Assembly (NCBI RefSeq): GCF_004319545.1
Contig: NZ_CP036313.1
Span: 569,501-633,500 of the forward strand
Direction of reading: 5' to 3'
Source of the DNA: Desulfobacter hydrogenophilus
Lineage (GTDB): Bacteria; Desulfobacterota; Desulfobacteria; Desulfobacterales; Desulfobacteraceae
Length of the DNA: 64,000 nucleotides
The translations under genes and the position numbers were made by a program. Of the stretch, positions 43,457 through 52,654 are shown piece by piece. How positions within the stretch are numbered: the first letter of the stretch is position 1; every line of letters begins with the position of its first letter. Under the pieces are notes generated by a model. It searched no databases. It worked only from the letters and a program-made list of their open reading frames with translations, and was not told the DNA's origin.

Positions 43457-44625
43457 TAGCTTTCTTCCTGTGCTATACGGTCCACCGTCACCGCTTTGGC
43501 CGTCACCTTGGTCCCGTCGGCAACTTTTTGCAAGCCTTCGTACACAATGGACTCACCACCTGAAAGGCCTGTTTTAACCAGAACAAAATTATCAATATCC
43601 GGTCCAAGGGAAACATCCTGCTCCTTAACGATGCCTCCGTCACCCACCACGAACACCTTTTTAAGGCCCTGCAGGTCTGTGATGCAACGCTGGGGAACAA
43701 GAACTCCACCCTTAACGCTGTCTATCATGGCCTTGATCTTGGCGAATTGCCCGGGGCGCAACAGGCCATCCGGATTGGGAAAGGAAACCTGCATCAGAAT
43801 CGCACCGGTGGTGGGATCAATCTGTCGGTCCAAAAAATTTGGCTTTCCTTTGTAAGGATAAACAGAACCGTCGGCCAGAATCAACTGAATATCAGCTTTG
43901 AAAGCGTTTTCCCTTTCCATGCCTTCCTGCTCTGAGGCCTTCATATGACGAGCCGCCCCCAGGTATTGGGATTCTGTTAAAAAAAATTCGGCTAAAACCG
44001 AATTGGTGTTGGAAACGGTATTTAAAATGACCGGGTTGGGATCACGGCCCACAAAATCCCCGACCTTGGCTTTTGTTTTTCCAATGATGCCGTTAATGGG
44101 AGAATATACCTTAGTATATCCCATCTGGATCTGAACTGCCCGGACATTGGCCTGGGCTGCGGTCACGCCTGCTTTTGCGGCATCATAGGCAGCCACGGCC
44201 CCGTCGAGATCACTTTGGGATACGGCATTCATCTTTGCCAGGGGGCGATATCGGTCCAAATCGCGCTTAGCCTTGACCATCTTTGTGTTGGCCTCTGCAA
44301 GAAGCCCCTTCATTGAAGCAACCTGGGCCTCAAAGGTCTGGCTTTCAATGGTGTAAAGCAGATCGTCGGACTTAACAGGCGAACCCTCCTTGAAATGAAC
44401 CCCTTTTAAAAAACCTTCCACCCGGGCCCTTATGGCAATGTCCTTGGCACCGTAAATCTGACCCACGAAAGTGTGGTAAATGGGGACATCCTCGGCAAGT
44501 GTTTTATACACGCTCACACTGACAGGCGGAATGGCCTTGGCTGTTTTCTGTTCGGCTTCTTTACAGGCCGGTGTCCAAACCAGCAATACGAATACCAGCA
44601 GTACAACGCTAAATTTAGTTTTCAT
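43456..44625 (-). CDS. RND efflux periplasmic adaptor (AcrA-like lipoprotein)
   Basis: About 389 residues. A lipoprotein signal ends in WTPAC (cysteine near residue 21), then come a lipoyl half (GVHFKEGSPVKSDDLLYTIE), an alpha-helical hairpin (about 95-165), the second lipoyl half (YTKVYSPINGIIGKTKAKVGD) and beta-barrel and membrane-proximal domains. It bridges the AcrB-like pump and the NodT-type channel. The frame can start at a GTG at 44637, but ATG 44625 (MKTKFSVVLL) gives a clean signal peptide. It is the first gene of the operon. Confidence 0.92.
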   Translation of the reverse strand: MKTKFSVVLLVFVLLVWTPACKEAEQKTAKAIPPVSVSVYKTLAEDVPIYHTFVGQIYGAKDIAIRARVEGFLKGVHFKEGSPVKSDDLLYTIESQTFEAQVASMKGLLAEANTKMVKAKRDLDRYRPLAKMNAVSQSDLDGAVAAYDAAKAGVTAAQANVRAVQIQMGYTKVYSPINGIIGKTKAKVGDFVGRDPNPVILNTVSNTNSVLAEFFLTESQYLGAARHMKASEQEGMERENAFKADIQLILADGSVYPYKGKPNFLDRQIDPTTGAILMQVSFPNPDGLLRPGQFAKIKAMIDSVKGGVLVPQRCITDLQGLKKVFVVGDGGIVKEQDVSLGPDIDNFVLVKTGLSGGESIVYEGLQKVADGTKVTAKAVTVDRIAQEES

Positions 44626-44750
44626 TTTTTCCCACACGAATCCATGCGTTAATGTTTAGCTATTATTACTATACTATTACCCCTGAATTTTAAACCATTT
44701 TTCGTCCTGGGACCTGCGAAAAGATTGATTTGATTTTTTTACCTGAACAC

Positions 44751-44765
44751 CTGCGGTCCTTAAAT
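44751..44765. repeat. Solitary end fragment of the MITE-like element
   Basis: CTGCGGTCCTTAAATT shares CTGCGGTCCTTA exactly with the right end of the element at 27953-28117. It lies about 30 bp beyond the stop codon of the histidine kinase gene. No partner end is nearby. Confidence 0.45.
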
Positions 44766-44796
44766 TCTTATTGCCGCGCAGTACTATTCGCAATTA

Positions 44797-46905
44797 TTAT
44801 CGTATGAATTTATTTTCAGCGGCCTGGGGTAGGTAAATATCAAAGCAACTGCCTTCTCCTTCAGTACTGTCCACAAATATATAGCCCTTGAGCCGGGCCA
44901 CAATCCCCTTGATAATGGGAAGCCCCATACCCGTGCCCCGCCCTTTTCTCTTTGTTGTAAAATAGGGCTCAAATATATTGTCCATGACGGCACGGCTCAT
45001 CCCGTGTCCCGTATCCAGCACTTGCAAATGGATATAAGTGCCCGGCAGTATCCGGCGCGTCTCTTCCAGGGGACTTTCTTGAACTTGAATTTCATCCAGA
45101 CGAACCGTAAGAAGCCCACCATTGTCCATCATGGCATGATGGGCATTGGTGCAAAGATTCATGACAATTTGATGAATCTGGGTGGGATCTGCCATAACAG
45201 GAGCAAGATCCGTTCTGATAAACGTTTCAATCTTTATGTTTTTGGGAACAGAAGCTCTCAGCAGCTTTAAGCTCTCCTTGATGATGGGACCGGGGTGGCA
45301 ACGGATATACTCCTTTTCCCCCTGACGGCTAAATGCCAGAATCTGGGCCACCAGGTCCTGGGCCCTGATGGATGCGTTTTTCACCCGACGAAGATATTTG
45401 AGCATCTTCTCATCTTCGGGGCACATTGACAGACAAAGATCCGTATACCCAAGGATGGGGGACAAAATATTATTAAAATCATGGGCAATGCCGCCGGCCA
45501 GAACGCCAAGGGCCTCCATTTTTTGAAGCTGCACGATCTGACGTTTAAACTCACCCTGCTGCTTTTCACACTTCTGCCTTCTGTAGACACCGCTGATCTG
45601 CTGGGCCACACCCATGACCAAATGGATGTCATTGCTGTCCAGTTTTCTGAGGGTAACCGTATTGCCGGCAATCATGATGCCGATGGGCGCACCGTCCACT
45701 TCAATAGGGCTGATAATAAAAGAACGGGGTTTGATACGGTCCGTTAGTTCCCGACTCTGGGGATATTTGCGCTTAAGCCACGCGATATCGTTCACAAGCA
45801 TGGGCTTGTTATACCTGAAGGACTCATAAAACACCCCTTCGGATGCCCCCTCAAGGGAGATGCTATAATTGGCGATATGCACCTTTTCAATCTCAGTAAA
45901 ACCATATCCGCCGCGATAAGACAGAGACGTTTTCTCATCATCGGCGATCATGATCATCACACGGTCATACCGAAGGTTTTTCCCGACGATATTCGCAGCC
46001 CGTTCAAAGGAACAAGCATCAGGATCTTCAATCCCCAGGACCTGTCCAATTTCGACAATTACCTTTGAATTTTCGGCATTGACCCCAAACTGATTGAGTA
46101 TCTCTTCTCTATCGTTATGTATACCGCGTAAAGACCTTGCAAGCGCCTTTGATTTCACCATCTGGGCGGCCCACCCCAGACCCAAAAACAAGAAGGCCGG
46201 GCACATCAGCCACAAGCTTTTGGGCACAACAGCAAAAGGCGTTATCCACAACGCAATGGATATGACGATTGCAGCAGCACCGGCAAGCCAGGAAAGCACA
46301 ACAAGTAGGGGAAAAACCGAATCCCGCCAGACGAGCTCATACCGGCAGACCTTGCCCCCTTTGAACATACATTCCGGATGGTGCACGGTCAGATCATTAT
46401 GGAGAAAAACATCTGCAAGTCCCTGGAAATATCCCTGGCGAATCTCGCACTGGAAGGGTTCTTCTTTGGTCCCTTCATTGGGTATGACCACAATCTCAAT
46501 TTTATTTTTCCCTATATATCGGGTGGTATAACGCGAAAATGGGGTCAGGCCCCCGGCATAGTTTCCCATCATCACACAGGCCCGCCTGACCCGGACAAAA
46601 GGTAACAGCAGGCTGCGAATCCATCCCAGGCATTGGGGCTTTACTGCATATCGGCCGGCCTCCCGGGCGATTTCCATATTGTCGGTAAGTATGCACAAGC
46701 GCTGATGAAACCGGTTGAGGTGTGCCTGGCTGAGCCCTATGGCGTTATCACCGGTTTTACTGTAATTTTCGATCCCGGCCTCGTCCATGAGGTCTTCGAT
46801 TTCAATTTCAGGATATTTTTCCTGAATCAGGGCCACATAGGCATCCAGAATCTTATCGCTATACAGTTCTTTTTCTTTTGCAGTTTCCATTTTCAATCTT
46901 TCCAT
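44797..46905 (-). CDS. Sensor histidine kinase with V4R-like, GAF and HisKA/HATPase domains
   Basis: 702 residues. The N-terminal 190 residues form a sensor ending in HPECMFKGGKVCRYELVW, a cysteine-containing motif like that of V4R/heme-NO-binding-type domains. Two membrane helices (about 198-218 and 226-246) follow, then a GAF domain (about 285-440) and the kinase core: GGIAHDFNNILSPILGY is the H-box of the large hybrid-kinase group, with GHGMSRAVMDNIFEPYFTTK and GRGTGMGLPIIKGIV in the ATPase. No receiver domain or adjacent response regulator is seen, so its partner is encoded elsewhere. Both ATG 46905 and ATG 46890 have acceptable ribosome-binding sites. Confidence 0.85.
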   Translation of the reverse strand: MERLKMETAKEKELYSDKILDAYVALIQEKYPEIEIEDLMDEAGIENYSKTGDNAIGLSQAHLNRFHQRLCILTDNMEIAREAGRYAVKPQCLGWIRSLLLPFVRVRRACVMMGNYAGGLTPFSRYTTRYIGKNKIEIVVIPNEGTKEEPFQCEIRQGYFQGLADVFLHNDLTVHHPECMFKGGKVCRYELVWRDSVFPLLVVLSWLAGAAAIVISIALWITPFAVVPKSLWLMCPAFLFLGLGWAAQMVKSKALARSLRGIHNDREEILNQFGVNAENSKVIVEIGQVLGIEDPDACSFERAANIVGKNLRYDRVMIMIADDEKTSLSYRGGYGFTEIEKVHIANYSISLEGASEGVFYESFRYNKPMLVNDIAWLKRKYPQSRELTDRIKPRSFIISPIEVDGAPIGIMIAGNTVTLRKLDSNDIHLVMGVAQQISGVYRRQKCEKQQGEFKRQIVQLQKMEALGVLAGGIAHDFNNILSPILGYTDLCLSMCPEDEKMLKYLRRVKNASIRAQDLVAQILAFSRQGEKEYIRCHPGPIIKESLKLLRASVPKNIKIETFIRTDLAPVMADPTQIHQIVMNLCTNAHHAMMDNGGLLTVRLDEIQVQESPLEETRRILPGTYIHLQVLDTGHGMSRAVMDNIFEPYFTTKRKGRGTGMGLPIIKGIVARLKGYIFVDSTEGEGSCFDIYLPQAAENKFIR

Positions 46906-47019
46906 GAGTCGAAACCTTGCATCCGGTTTTTATATATTTACAGATCAGCGCGTGAAATTCAATCGAATCGTTATAAACTAAAAAAACACTTCTTTCTCCA
47001 GAAAAATATGATTTAATAA

Positions 47020-47123
47020 TAGACATTATACCGATTCATGCTAAGTATTTGATTTTATTATATTTTCAAAAACAGACTTCTCAGTAAAATCAGTATGTTA
47101 TGAAAAATCGGTATAATGTCTAA
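47020..47123. repeat. 103-bp element with perfect 17-bp inverted ends
   Basis: TAGACATTATACCGATT at 47020-47036 is exactly inverted at 47106-47122. The 69 bases between are AT-rich and contain no ORF. It lies in the 385-bp region between the divergent histidine kinase and XRE-cupin genes. It could be a tiny MITE (ends begin with TA) or a regulatory DNA structure. The remainder of the gap shows no other recognisable site except AT-rich sequence before the XRE-cupin gene. Confidence 0.75.
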
Positions 47124-47290
47124 TATACACGGATGCAGCTCATGATAAAATTCGCCGGACATACGAAATTGACGACGGCACTTTATGATTTTTATCCAAG
47201 TATCCCGGATCAAGGAATGAATTTTTTGACAAAGAATTTATGATATATTATATCAATATATTTTTTATAAACTATAATCTGGGAGGATGG

Positions 47291-47860
47291 ATGCAAACAG
47301 GAAAAGTTAACCAGCGGATTTTATCATTCATGGAGAAACGGGACATGGATATCCAGGCCTTGTCCGAGGCAGCCGGCCTTGACCCCCAATTTATCAAAAC
47401 CATGCTTGAAGAAGACGCCTATCCCCCCCTGGGGCCTCTAATGAAAATTGCCCGGGCCCTGGGTGTGCGTTTAGGCACCTTTCTGGATGACCAGGACAGC
47501 AGTGACCCCTATATTGTCCGCAAGGCGGAACGAGAAGGCGGTTTTTCCGTTCTTGACAGTACCAACAAAGCCCCTACTTTAAATTTCTATGCCCTGGGCA
47601 AAGGAAAGTCAGACCGGCACATGGAGCCGTTTTTTGTTGAAATCTTGCCTGAATCCGCAAAGAAAAAGACATTGTCTTCCCATGAAGGCGAAGAGTTTAT
47701 TGTTGTTGTTTCAGGTCTTGTGGAGGTGATTTACGGCAATAAAACCTATGAACTAAAACCCGGCGACTCCATCTACTACAACTCGGTGGTTCCCCATTAT
47801 GTCTCCTGTATCGGAAAAGAAAAGGCTGAAATTCACGCCGTGGTTTATGTTCCGGAATAA
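47291..47860 (+). CDS. XRE-family transcriptional regulator with cupin domain
   Basis: About 189 residues. An N-terminal XRE helix-turn-helix (about 5-65, DIQALSEAAGLDPQFIKTML) is joined to a C-terminal cupin-2 domain (about 110-187, SSHEGEEFIVVVSGLVEVIY and LKPGDSIYYNSVVPHYVSC). The cupin probably binds a small effector. Such regulators often lie just upstream of an AMP-forming acyl-CoA synthetase, as here, and are expected to control it. The frame opens at 47240, but GGGAGG at 47281-47286 and the family start MQTGKVNQRIL support ATG 47291. Its TAA stop is the first element of repeat copy C. Confidence 0.88.
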   Translation: MQTGKVNQRILSFMEKRDMDIQALSEAAGLDPQFIKTMLEEDAYPPLGPLMKIARALGVRLGTFLDDQDSSDPYIVRKAEREGGFSVLDSTNKAPTLNFYALGKGKSDRHMEPFFVEILPESAKKKTLSSHEGEEFIVVVSGLVEVIYGNKTYELKPGDSIYYNSVVPHYVSCIGKEKAEIHAVVYVPE

Positions 47861-47956
47861 CAGCCATGGGCTGACTTGGTTTATCAAGACCGAGGCTCAA
47901 CCCCCAACAAAGCATGAAAGTAATTCAGTAACTTATTGGGACTTTTAGACAAAAAA
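47858..47956 (+). repeat. Dispersed repeat of about 95 bp, copy C
   Basis: Begins at the stop codon of the XRE-cupin gene with TAACAGCCATGGGCTGAC (hairpin CAGCC-ATG-GGCTG). It continues with CGAGGCTCAACCCCCAACAA and GCATGAAAGTAATTCAGTAA, closely matching copy A at 4533. The closing arm is altered (ACTTTTAG), so the 8-bp stem seen in copy A is weakened. It lies between co-directional genes and ends 88 bp before the acyl-CoA synthetase gene. Confidence 0.7.
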
Positions 47957-48044
47957 CAGCCATGGCCGTGCCTATAGGTATCCTGGATAAGGATCCCGGG
48001 TCCGGCCCCCAGCAACCCCAAGCCAAAGAGGAATAGAGCATCAT

Positions 48045-49697
48045 ATGGACGAAACTTTGCCATTGCAATCCCTGACTTTAGGCCAAATCCTTGACAGAAC
48101 AGTTGAAAAATATCCGGACAACCCGGCCGTTGTGTATGTGGACAGAAATTTTCGCCTAACATACAGCCAGTTTGCCACCTATGTAGATGAAACAGCCAAG
48201 GGTTTGATGGCCCTGGGCGTTAAGAAAGGGGAAAAGGTAGGAATCTGGGCCACAAATATACCGTACTGGGTTATCTTGCAGTTTGCCACGGCTAAAATCG
48301 GGGCTGTGCTGCTCACGGTGAATACAAACTATAAAACAGCTGAACTTGAATACCTGCTCACCCAATCTGAATGTGAAAACCTCTTTCTCATCGACGGATA
48401 TCAGGACACGGATTACATATCCACTATATACGAGCTGGTGCCGGAGCTGAAAACCTGTCAGCGCGGCCACCTGAAATCCCCCAAATTCCCCCATCTTAAA
48501 CGGGTGGCCTTCCTTGGCCCTGAAAAACACAGGGGCATGTATACCATCCCTGAAATCCGGGCCTTGTCCGTAATGATTTCCGACGATGAGTATCAGGCTC
48601 GCCAGGACAGTCTGGGTCCCCATGATGTGGTGAACATGCAATATACGTCGGGGACCACAGGCTTCCCCAAAGGCGTTATGCTCACCCATTACAATATCGG
48701 CAACAACGGGTACTGGATCGGTGCCAATCAGAACTTTGGCCCGGATGACCGGGTCTGCCTTCCCGTGCCCTTGTTCCATTGCTTTGGATGCGTGCTTGGG
48801 GTACTTGCAGCCGTAAACCACGGCACCTGCATGGTGATCCTGGAAGGATTTGACCCCCTTTTAATCATGGCCTCGGTGGAGCAGGAAAAGTGCACCGCCC
48901 TTTACGGGGTGCCCACCATGTTCATTGCCGTGCTGGAACATGCCCTTTTCAACAAATTTGATTTTTCATCCCTTCGCACCGGTATCATGGCAGGCTCCAA
49001 CTGCCCCATTCATGTCATGGAGCAGGTTATTGACAAAATGAACATGACCGAAATCACCATCTGCTACGGTCTGACCGAGGGTTCTCCGGTCTTGACCCAA
49101 ACCCGGATCCACGACGACATCCGGGTGCGGGTAAAGACCGTGGGGGGAGCTCTGCCTCACCTTGAAGTCAAAGTCATTGACCTTGGCACAGGAAAAGAAC
49201 TGCCCCCGGGCAAACAAGGTGAAGTGTGCTGCAGGGGGTATAACGTCATGAAAGGATACTACAACAACCCCGAAGCCACAGCCCAGACCATTGACAAGGA
49301 CGGCTGGCTGCATTCGGGCGATCTCGGGGTCATGGACGAAGCAGGCAACCTGTCCATCACAGGCCGGCACAAGGACATGATCATCCGGGGCGGGGAAAAT
49401 ATCTATCCCAGGGAGATCGAGGAGTTTTTATACCGCATGGATGAAATCCGGGATGTCCAGGTAGCTGCGGTACCCAGCGAGAAATACGGTGAAGAGGTTG
49501 GTGCCTTTGTGATTCTGAAAGAAGGAACAAATATTGAGCCCAGCGATATCAGCGACTTCTGCCGGGGAAAAATAAGCCGATACAAAATCCCCAGGTATGT
49601 CCATTTTATTGATCAATATCCCATGACGGCCTCGGGCAAGATTCAGAAATACAAATTAACGGAGATGTCGGAAGATATTTGGCCGGAAAGACGTTAG
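48045..49697 (+). CDS. AMP-dependent acyl-CoA synthetase
   Basis: 550 residues of the ANL superfamily. The phosphate loop is MQYTSGTTGFPKGVML near residue 200, the A5 motif is YGLTEGSP near 347, GWLHSGDLGVMDEAGNL carries the ATP-binding Asp, and MTASGKIQKYKL holds the catalytic lysine. The enzyme activates a carboxylic acid to acyl-AMP and then acyl-CoA; medium- or long-chain fatty acids are likely but not proven. Transcription is probably linked to the XRE-cupin gene upstream. AAAGAGGAA precedes the ATG. Confidence 0.92.
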   Translation: MDETLPLQSLTLGQILDRTVEKYPDNPAVVYVDRNFRLTYSQFATYVDETAKGLMALGVKKGEKVGIWATNIPYWVILQFATAKIGAVLLTVNTNYKTAELEYLLTQSECENLFLIDGYQDTDYISTIYELVPELKTCQRGHLKSPKFPHLKRVAFLGPEKHRGMYTIPEIRALSVMISDDEYQARQDSLGPHDVVNMQYTSGTTGFPKGVMLTHYNIGNNGYWIGANQNFGPDDRVCLPVPLFHCFGCVLGVLAAVNHGTCMVILEGFDPLLIMASVEQEKCTALYGVPTMFIAVLEHALFNKFDFSSLRTGIMAGSNCPIHVMEQVIDKMNMTEITICYGLTEGSPVLTQTRIHDDIRVRVKTVGGALPHLEVKVIDLGTGKELPPGKQGEVCCRGYNVMKGYYNNPEATAQTIDKDGWLHSGDLGVMDEAGNLSITGRHKDMIIRGGENIYPREIEEFLYRMDEIRDVQVAAVPSEKYGEEVGAFVILKEGTNIEPSDISDFCRGKISRYKIPRYVHFIDQYPMTASGKIQKYKLTEMSEDIWPERR

Positions 49698-49763
49698 GCA
49701 CCTGACATAAATGGTATTTTTTACCAGCTTCGGCATTGGATCAGAATTTTAACCCGCGGGATA

Positions 49764-49789
49764 TTTAGGACCACGGAGTAAATAACTTA
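49764..49789. repeat. Diverged left end of the MITE-like element
   Basis: TTTAGGACCACGGAGTAAATAACTTA resembles the left end TTAGGACCGCAGATTAAATAAGTT with several substitutions. It lies about 67 bp after the acyl-CoA synthetase stop and directly before a REP-like palindrome, so this intergenic region has collected at least two repeat types. Confidence 0.4.
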
Positions 49790-49806
49790 CCCATTTTGTT
49801 ATATCC

Positions 49807-49875
49807 GGGAGCGCGGGCGTCCCGCCCGCATGTCCGCAAGTATTGTCAAGATGCAGGCAAAAGGCCCGCGCTCCC
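49807..49875. repeat. GC-rich REP-like palindrome
   Basis: GGGAGCGCGGGC (49807-49818) is exactly inverted at 49864-49875, and GCGGGC/GCCCGC forms a second small hairpin inside the left arm. The unit is far more GC-rich than its surroundings. It resembles REP sequences spread by RAYT transposases. It lies about 75 bp before the thiamine-binding protein gene. Confidence 0.65.
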
Positions 49876-49949
49876 AGGTTAAGTTTATTTCGGACTCATT
49901 CCTTAAACCAAAAACCTCATTTAGTGACAGCACTAAAAATGGAATAAAA

Positions 49950-50996
49950 ATGAAACCATATACTGCTCTCGCCACTGTCATGGTCTGCTTGATTTTAACA
50001 CTGCCCATGCTCACAACCCGGGCCCTGTGCCGGGAGTTAACCATCATGACCCATGACAGTTTCAGTATGTCTAAATCCGTACTCGAAGATTTTAAAACCG
50101 CCGTGGGAGCCGATATCACGATCTTACGCTCCGGAGATGCCGGCCAGGCATTAAATAAGGCGATTCTGTCCAAAAACAATCCCATGGCTGACCTGTTTTT
50201 CGGTGTGGACAACACCTTTATAGGCAGGGCCCTGGACCATGATATTTTCATTGCTTACACCCCCACTGGATTTGAAAATATTAACACCTCCCTGGTATTA
50301 GATGCCACAAATCGTCTGATACCTGTGGATTTTGGTGATGTATGCCTCAATTATGACATCCAATGGTTCAAGGCAAAACACCTTGCTCCCCCAAGCGGCC
50401 TTGAAGATCTGCTGCGTCCGGCATACAAAGACCTCACCGTTGTCCAGAACCCGGCCACATCATCCCCGGGACTTGCCTTTCTTCTGGCCACCATCAGTCG
50501 TTTCGGTGAAAAGGAGTACATATCTTTCTGGCAGAAACTTAAAGCCAACGGGGTCATGGTGGTAAACGGCTGGCAGGAAGCCTACTGGGGGCAGTTCACG
50601 GCCGCCTCAAAAGGAGACCGCCCCATTGTGGTCTCTTACGCCTCAAGTCCTGCGGCAGAAGTGTTTTATGCTGAACAAAAATCCACCACAGCTCCCACCG
50701 GCGTTGTCATTGAGAACCAATCGGCTTTTCGCCAGATTGAATTTGCAGGCATTTTAAAAAACAGTGCCAACACAGATCTTGCAAAAAAGGCCATGGACTT
50801 TCTTTTAAGTCAAAAATTCCAGGAAGACATTCCTTTGCAAATGTTTGTGTTCCCGGCCAACACAAAGGCAAAGTTGCCTGACGTGTTTTTAAAGCATGCA
50901 AAAATTACTGATGCGCCTGCGTCTTTGCCCCCAGAGGAGATCGACCGGAATAGGGATAAATGGCTCCGGGAATGGACGGAAAATCTGTTGCGGTGA
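49950..50996 (+). CDS. thiB: Periplasmic thiamine-binding protein of an ABC importer (ThiB-like)
   Basis: About 348 residues. The signal peptide MKPYTALATVMVCLILTLPM ends near TRALC, and the mature part starts LTIMTHDSFSMSKSVLEDFK, the typical ThiB opening. The segment NPMADLFFGVDNTFIGRALD is also characteristic. The frame is open from 49830, but those extra 40 residues are read from the REP-like palindrome and precede the true signal peptide, so ATG 49950 is chosen. It is the first gene of the thiBPQ-type operon. No TPP riboswitch was found upstream, so regulation differs from the standard one; an iron(III)-type substrate is less likely but not excluded. Confidence 0.85.
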   Translation: MKPYTALATVMVCLILTLPMLTTRALCRELTIMTHDSFSMSKSVLEDFKTAVGADITILRSGDAGQALNKAILSKNNPMADLFFGVDNTFIGRALDHDIFIAYTPTGFENINTSLVLDATNRLIPVDFGDVCLNYDIQWFKAKHLAPPSGLEDLLRPAYKDLTVVQNPATSSPGLAFLLATISRFGEKEYISFWQKLKANGVMVVNGWQEAYWGQFTAASKGDRPIVVSYASSPAAEVFYAEQKSTTAPTGVVIENQSAFRQIEFAGILKNSANTDLAKKAMDFLLSQKFQEDIPLQMFVFPANTKAKLPDVFLKHAKITDAPASLPPEEIDRNRDKWLREWTENLLR

Positions 50997-52654
50997 AAGC
51001 AAGGAGTTATACGCACCCCTATGTGCTGGCGGGGCTGGTCCCCCTTGTATTTTTTCTCATTTTCTATTTTTACCCCCTGGCCGGGATATTTCTTCGAAGT
51101 TTTGTGCCGGACTTTCCCTCACACCTTCATATCGACCTGTCCTTTTTAAACCAGATTGCCGGATCACAGCGCCTTCGCCATATCATCTGGTTCACCTTTT
51201 GGCAGGCAGCCGTGTCCACGGGCCTGACCCTGGCGTTTGCCTTCCCGTGCGCTTTTGTCATGTCCCATTACCGATTTAAAGGTAAAACGTTTTTAACCCT
51301 GTGCGCCTCCATCCCTTTTGTTCTGCCTGCCGTGGTGGTGGCTGCGGCCCTTGATGCAAGTTTCGGCAAAAACGGATGGCTGGGCATGTTAAATATCCGC
51401 CACCCCCTCGTTCTGATTTTCATGGCCCATGTGTTTTACAATTTTTCGGTCATGCTCAGAATTCTGACCAGTTTCTGGACAGGGTTGCGGGCCAAATTCC
51501 AAGAAGCGGCAGCCATGCTCGGAGCCGGACCGTTTCAGACCTTTATCCATATTACCCTGCCCCTTCTCATGCCTGCGGTATGGGCCGCTTGCTTTCTGGT
51601 GTTCATCTTCTGTTTTTCAAGCTTTGGCATCATTCTGATTCTTGGGGGACCTGCCTATTCCACGATAGAAGCAGAGATCTACCGCCAGGCCGCCTATATG
51701 TTCAATCTGCCGGTGGCATCTTTTCTCTCGTTGCTCCAAATCGGTTTTACCCTGGTGCTCATGGGCTGTTACACCGCCTTTTCCCGAAAGGCTGTCCGCT
51801 TTGCGCCAAAGGCCGGTCACACCACTTTTAAACGGCCGAAAAGATTTTGGGAAAAGGCAGCAGTGGCAGGCAGTGCCGGTTTTATTCTTCTGTTATGCCT
51901 TTTCCCCCTGGCAGCGCTTGCAGGAAAGTCCCTGGTCCATGAAGGGCAATTGTCCCTGATTTACTACTGGGCCATTTTTGACAACCCTGCCAACTCCATT
52001 TTTCATGTCCCGCCGTTTACGGCAATTAAATTCTCTTTTATTTTTGCGGGCACAGCCCTTCTTATCTCCCTTGTGACAGGCTTATGCGCAGCCCTTTGCC
52101 TGAACCATATGGACCGGGTAAAAGCAAAAGGCTTTGCCGCATTTTTTGACCCGTTGTTTATGCTGCCCCTGTCCACGTCGGCAGTAACGTTAGGATTCGG
52201 CATCATCATTACCCTGGACCGCCCACCGCTGAACTTACGGTCTTCAATTCTGCTTGTCCCTTTCGTCCATGCACTGGTGGGATTTCCCTTTGTGCTTCGG
52301 GCGGTGCTGCCTGCCTTAAAAAGTGTTCCCAATGACATCCGGGAAGCCGCCGCCATGTTAGGCGCCGGCCCTGGGAAAATATTCAGATGCATTGATCTGC
52401 CATTGATATCCGGTGCACTGACAGCAGGCGCCGTGTTTGCCTTTACCATCAGTATGGGAGAATTCGGCGCCACTATTTTCACGGCAAGTCCACGCACGCC
52501 CACCATCCCCCTGGCCATTTACCGATTTTTAGGCCAGCCAGGCGCCATGAATTACGGCCAGGCCATGGCCATTTCAACCCTTCTCATGGCGGTCACGGCA
52601 GCCGGGTTTATTCTCATTGAAAAAATCAGTTTAAAAGGAATACAGCAATTTTAA
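50960..52654 (+). CDS. thiP: Thiamine ABC transporter permease (ThiP-like, fused double permease)
   Basis: 564 residues with two MetI-type permease domains in tandem and about twelve membrane helices. Each half has an EAA loop: FQEAAAMLGAGPFQTFIHIT near residue 185 and IREAAAMLGAGPGKIFRCID near 470. The fused format is that of ThiP/FbpB importers. The ATG at 50960 overlaps the thiB end by 37 bp and has AGGG five bases upstream; a GTG at 50993 would give a 4-bp GTGA overlap and is an alternative. Its stop overlaps the next start as TAATG. Confidence 0.88.
   Translation: MAPGMDGKSVAVKARSYTHPYVLAGLVPLVFFLIFYFYPLAGIFLRSFVPDFPSHLHIDLSFLNQIAGSQRLRHIIWFTFWQAAVSTGLTLAFAFPCAFVMSHYRFKGKTFLTLCASIPFVLPAVVVAAALDASFGKNGWLGMLNIRHPLVLIFMAHVFYNFSVMLRILTSFWTGLRAKFQEAAAMLGAGPFQTFIHITLPLLMPAVWAACFLVFIFCFSSFGIILILGGPAYSTIEAEIYRQAAYMFNLPVASFLSLLQIGFTLVLMGCYTAFSRKAVRFAPKAGHTTFKRPKRFWEKAAVAGSAGFILLLCLFPLAALAGKSLVHEGQLSLIYYWAIFDNPANSIFHVPPFTAIKFSFIFAGTALLISLVTGLCAALCLNHMDRVKAKGFAAFFDPLFMLPLSTSAVTLGFGIIITLDRPPLNLRSSILLVPFVHALVGFPFVLRAVLPALKSVPNDIREAAAMLGAGPGKIFRCIDLPLISGALTAGAVFAFTISMGEFGATIFTASPRTPTIPLAIYRFLGQPGAMNYGQAMAISTLLMAVTAAGFILIEKISLKGIQQF

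Noticed and set aside
49698..49949. Possible TPP riboswitch before the thiamine importer
   Set aside because: No CTGAGA-type thi-box core or matching helices seen; the visible structure is a REP-like palindrome.
49830..49949. Upstream extension of thiB by 40 codons
   Set aside because: Translated from the REP-like palindrome and lies before a clear signal peptide starting at 49950.
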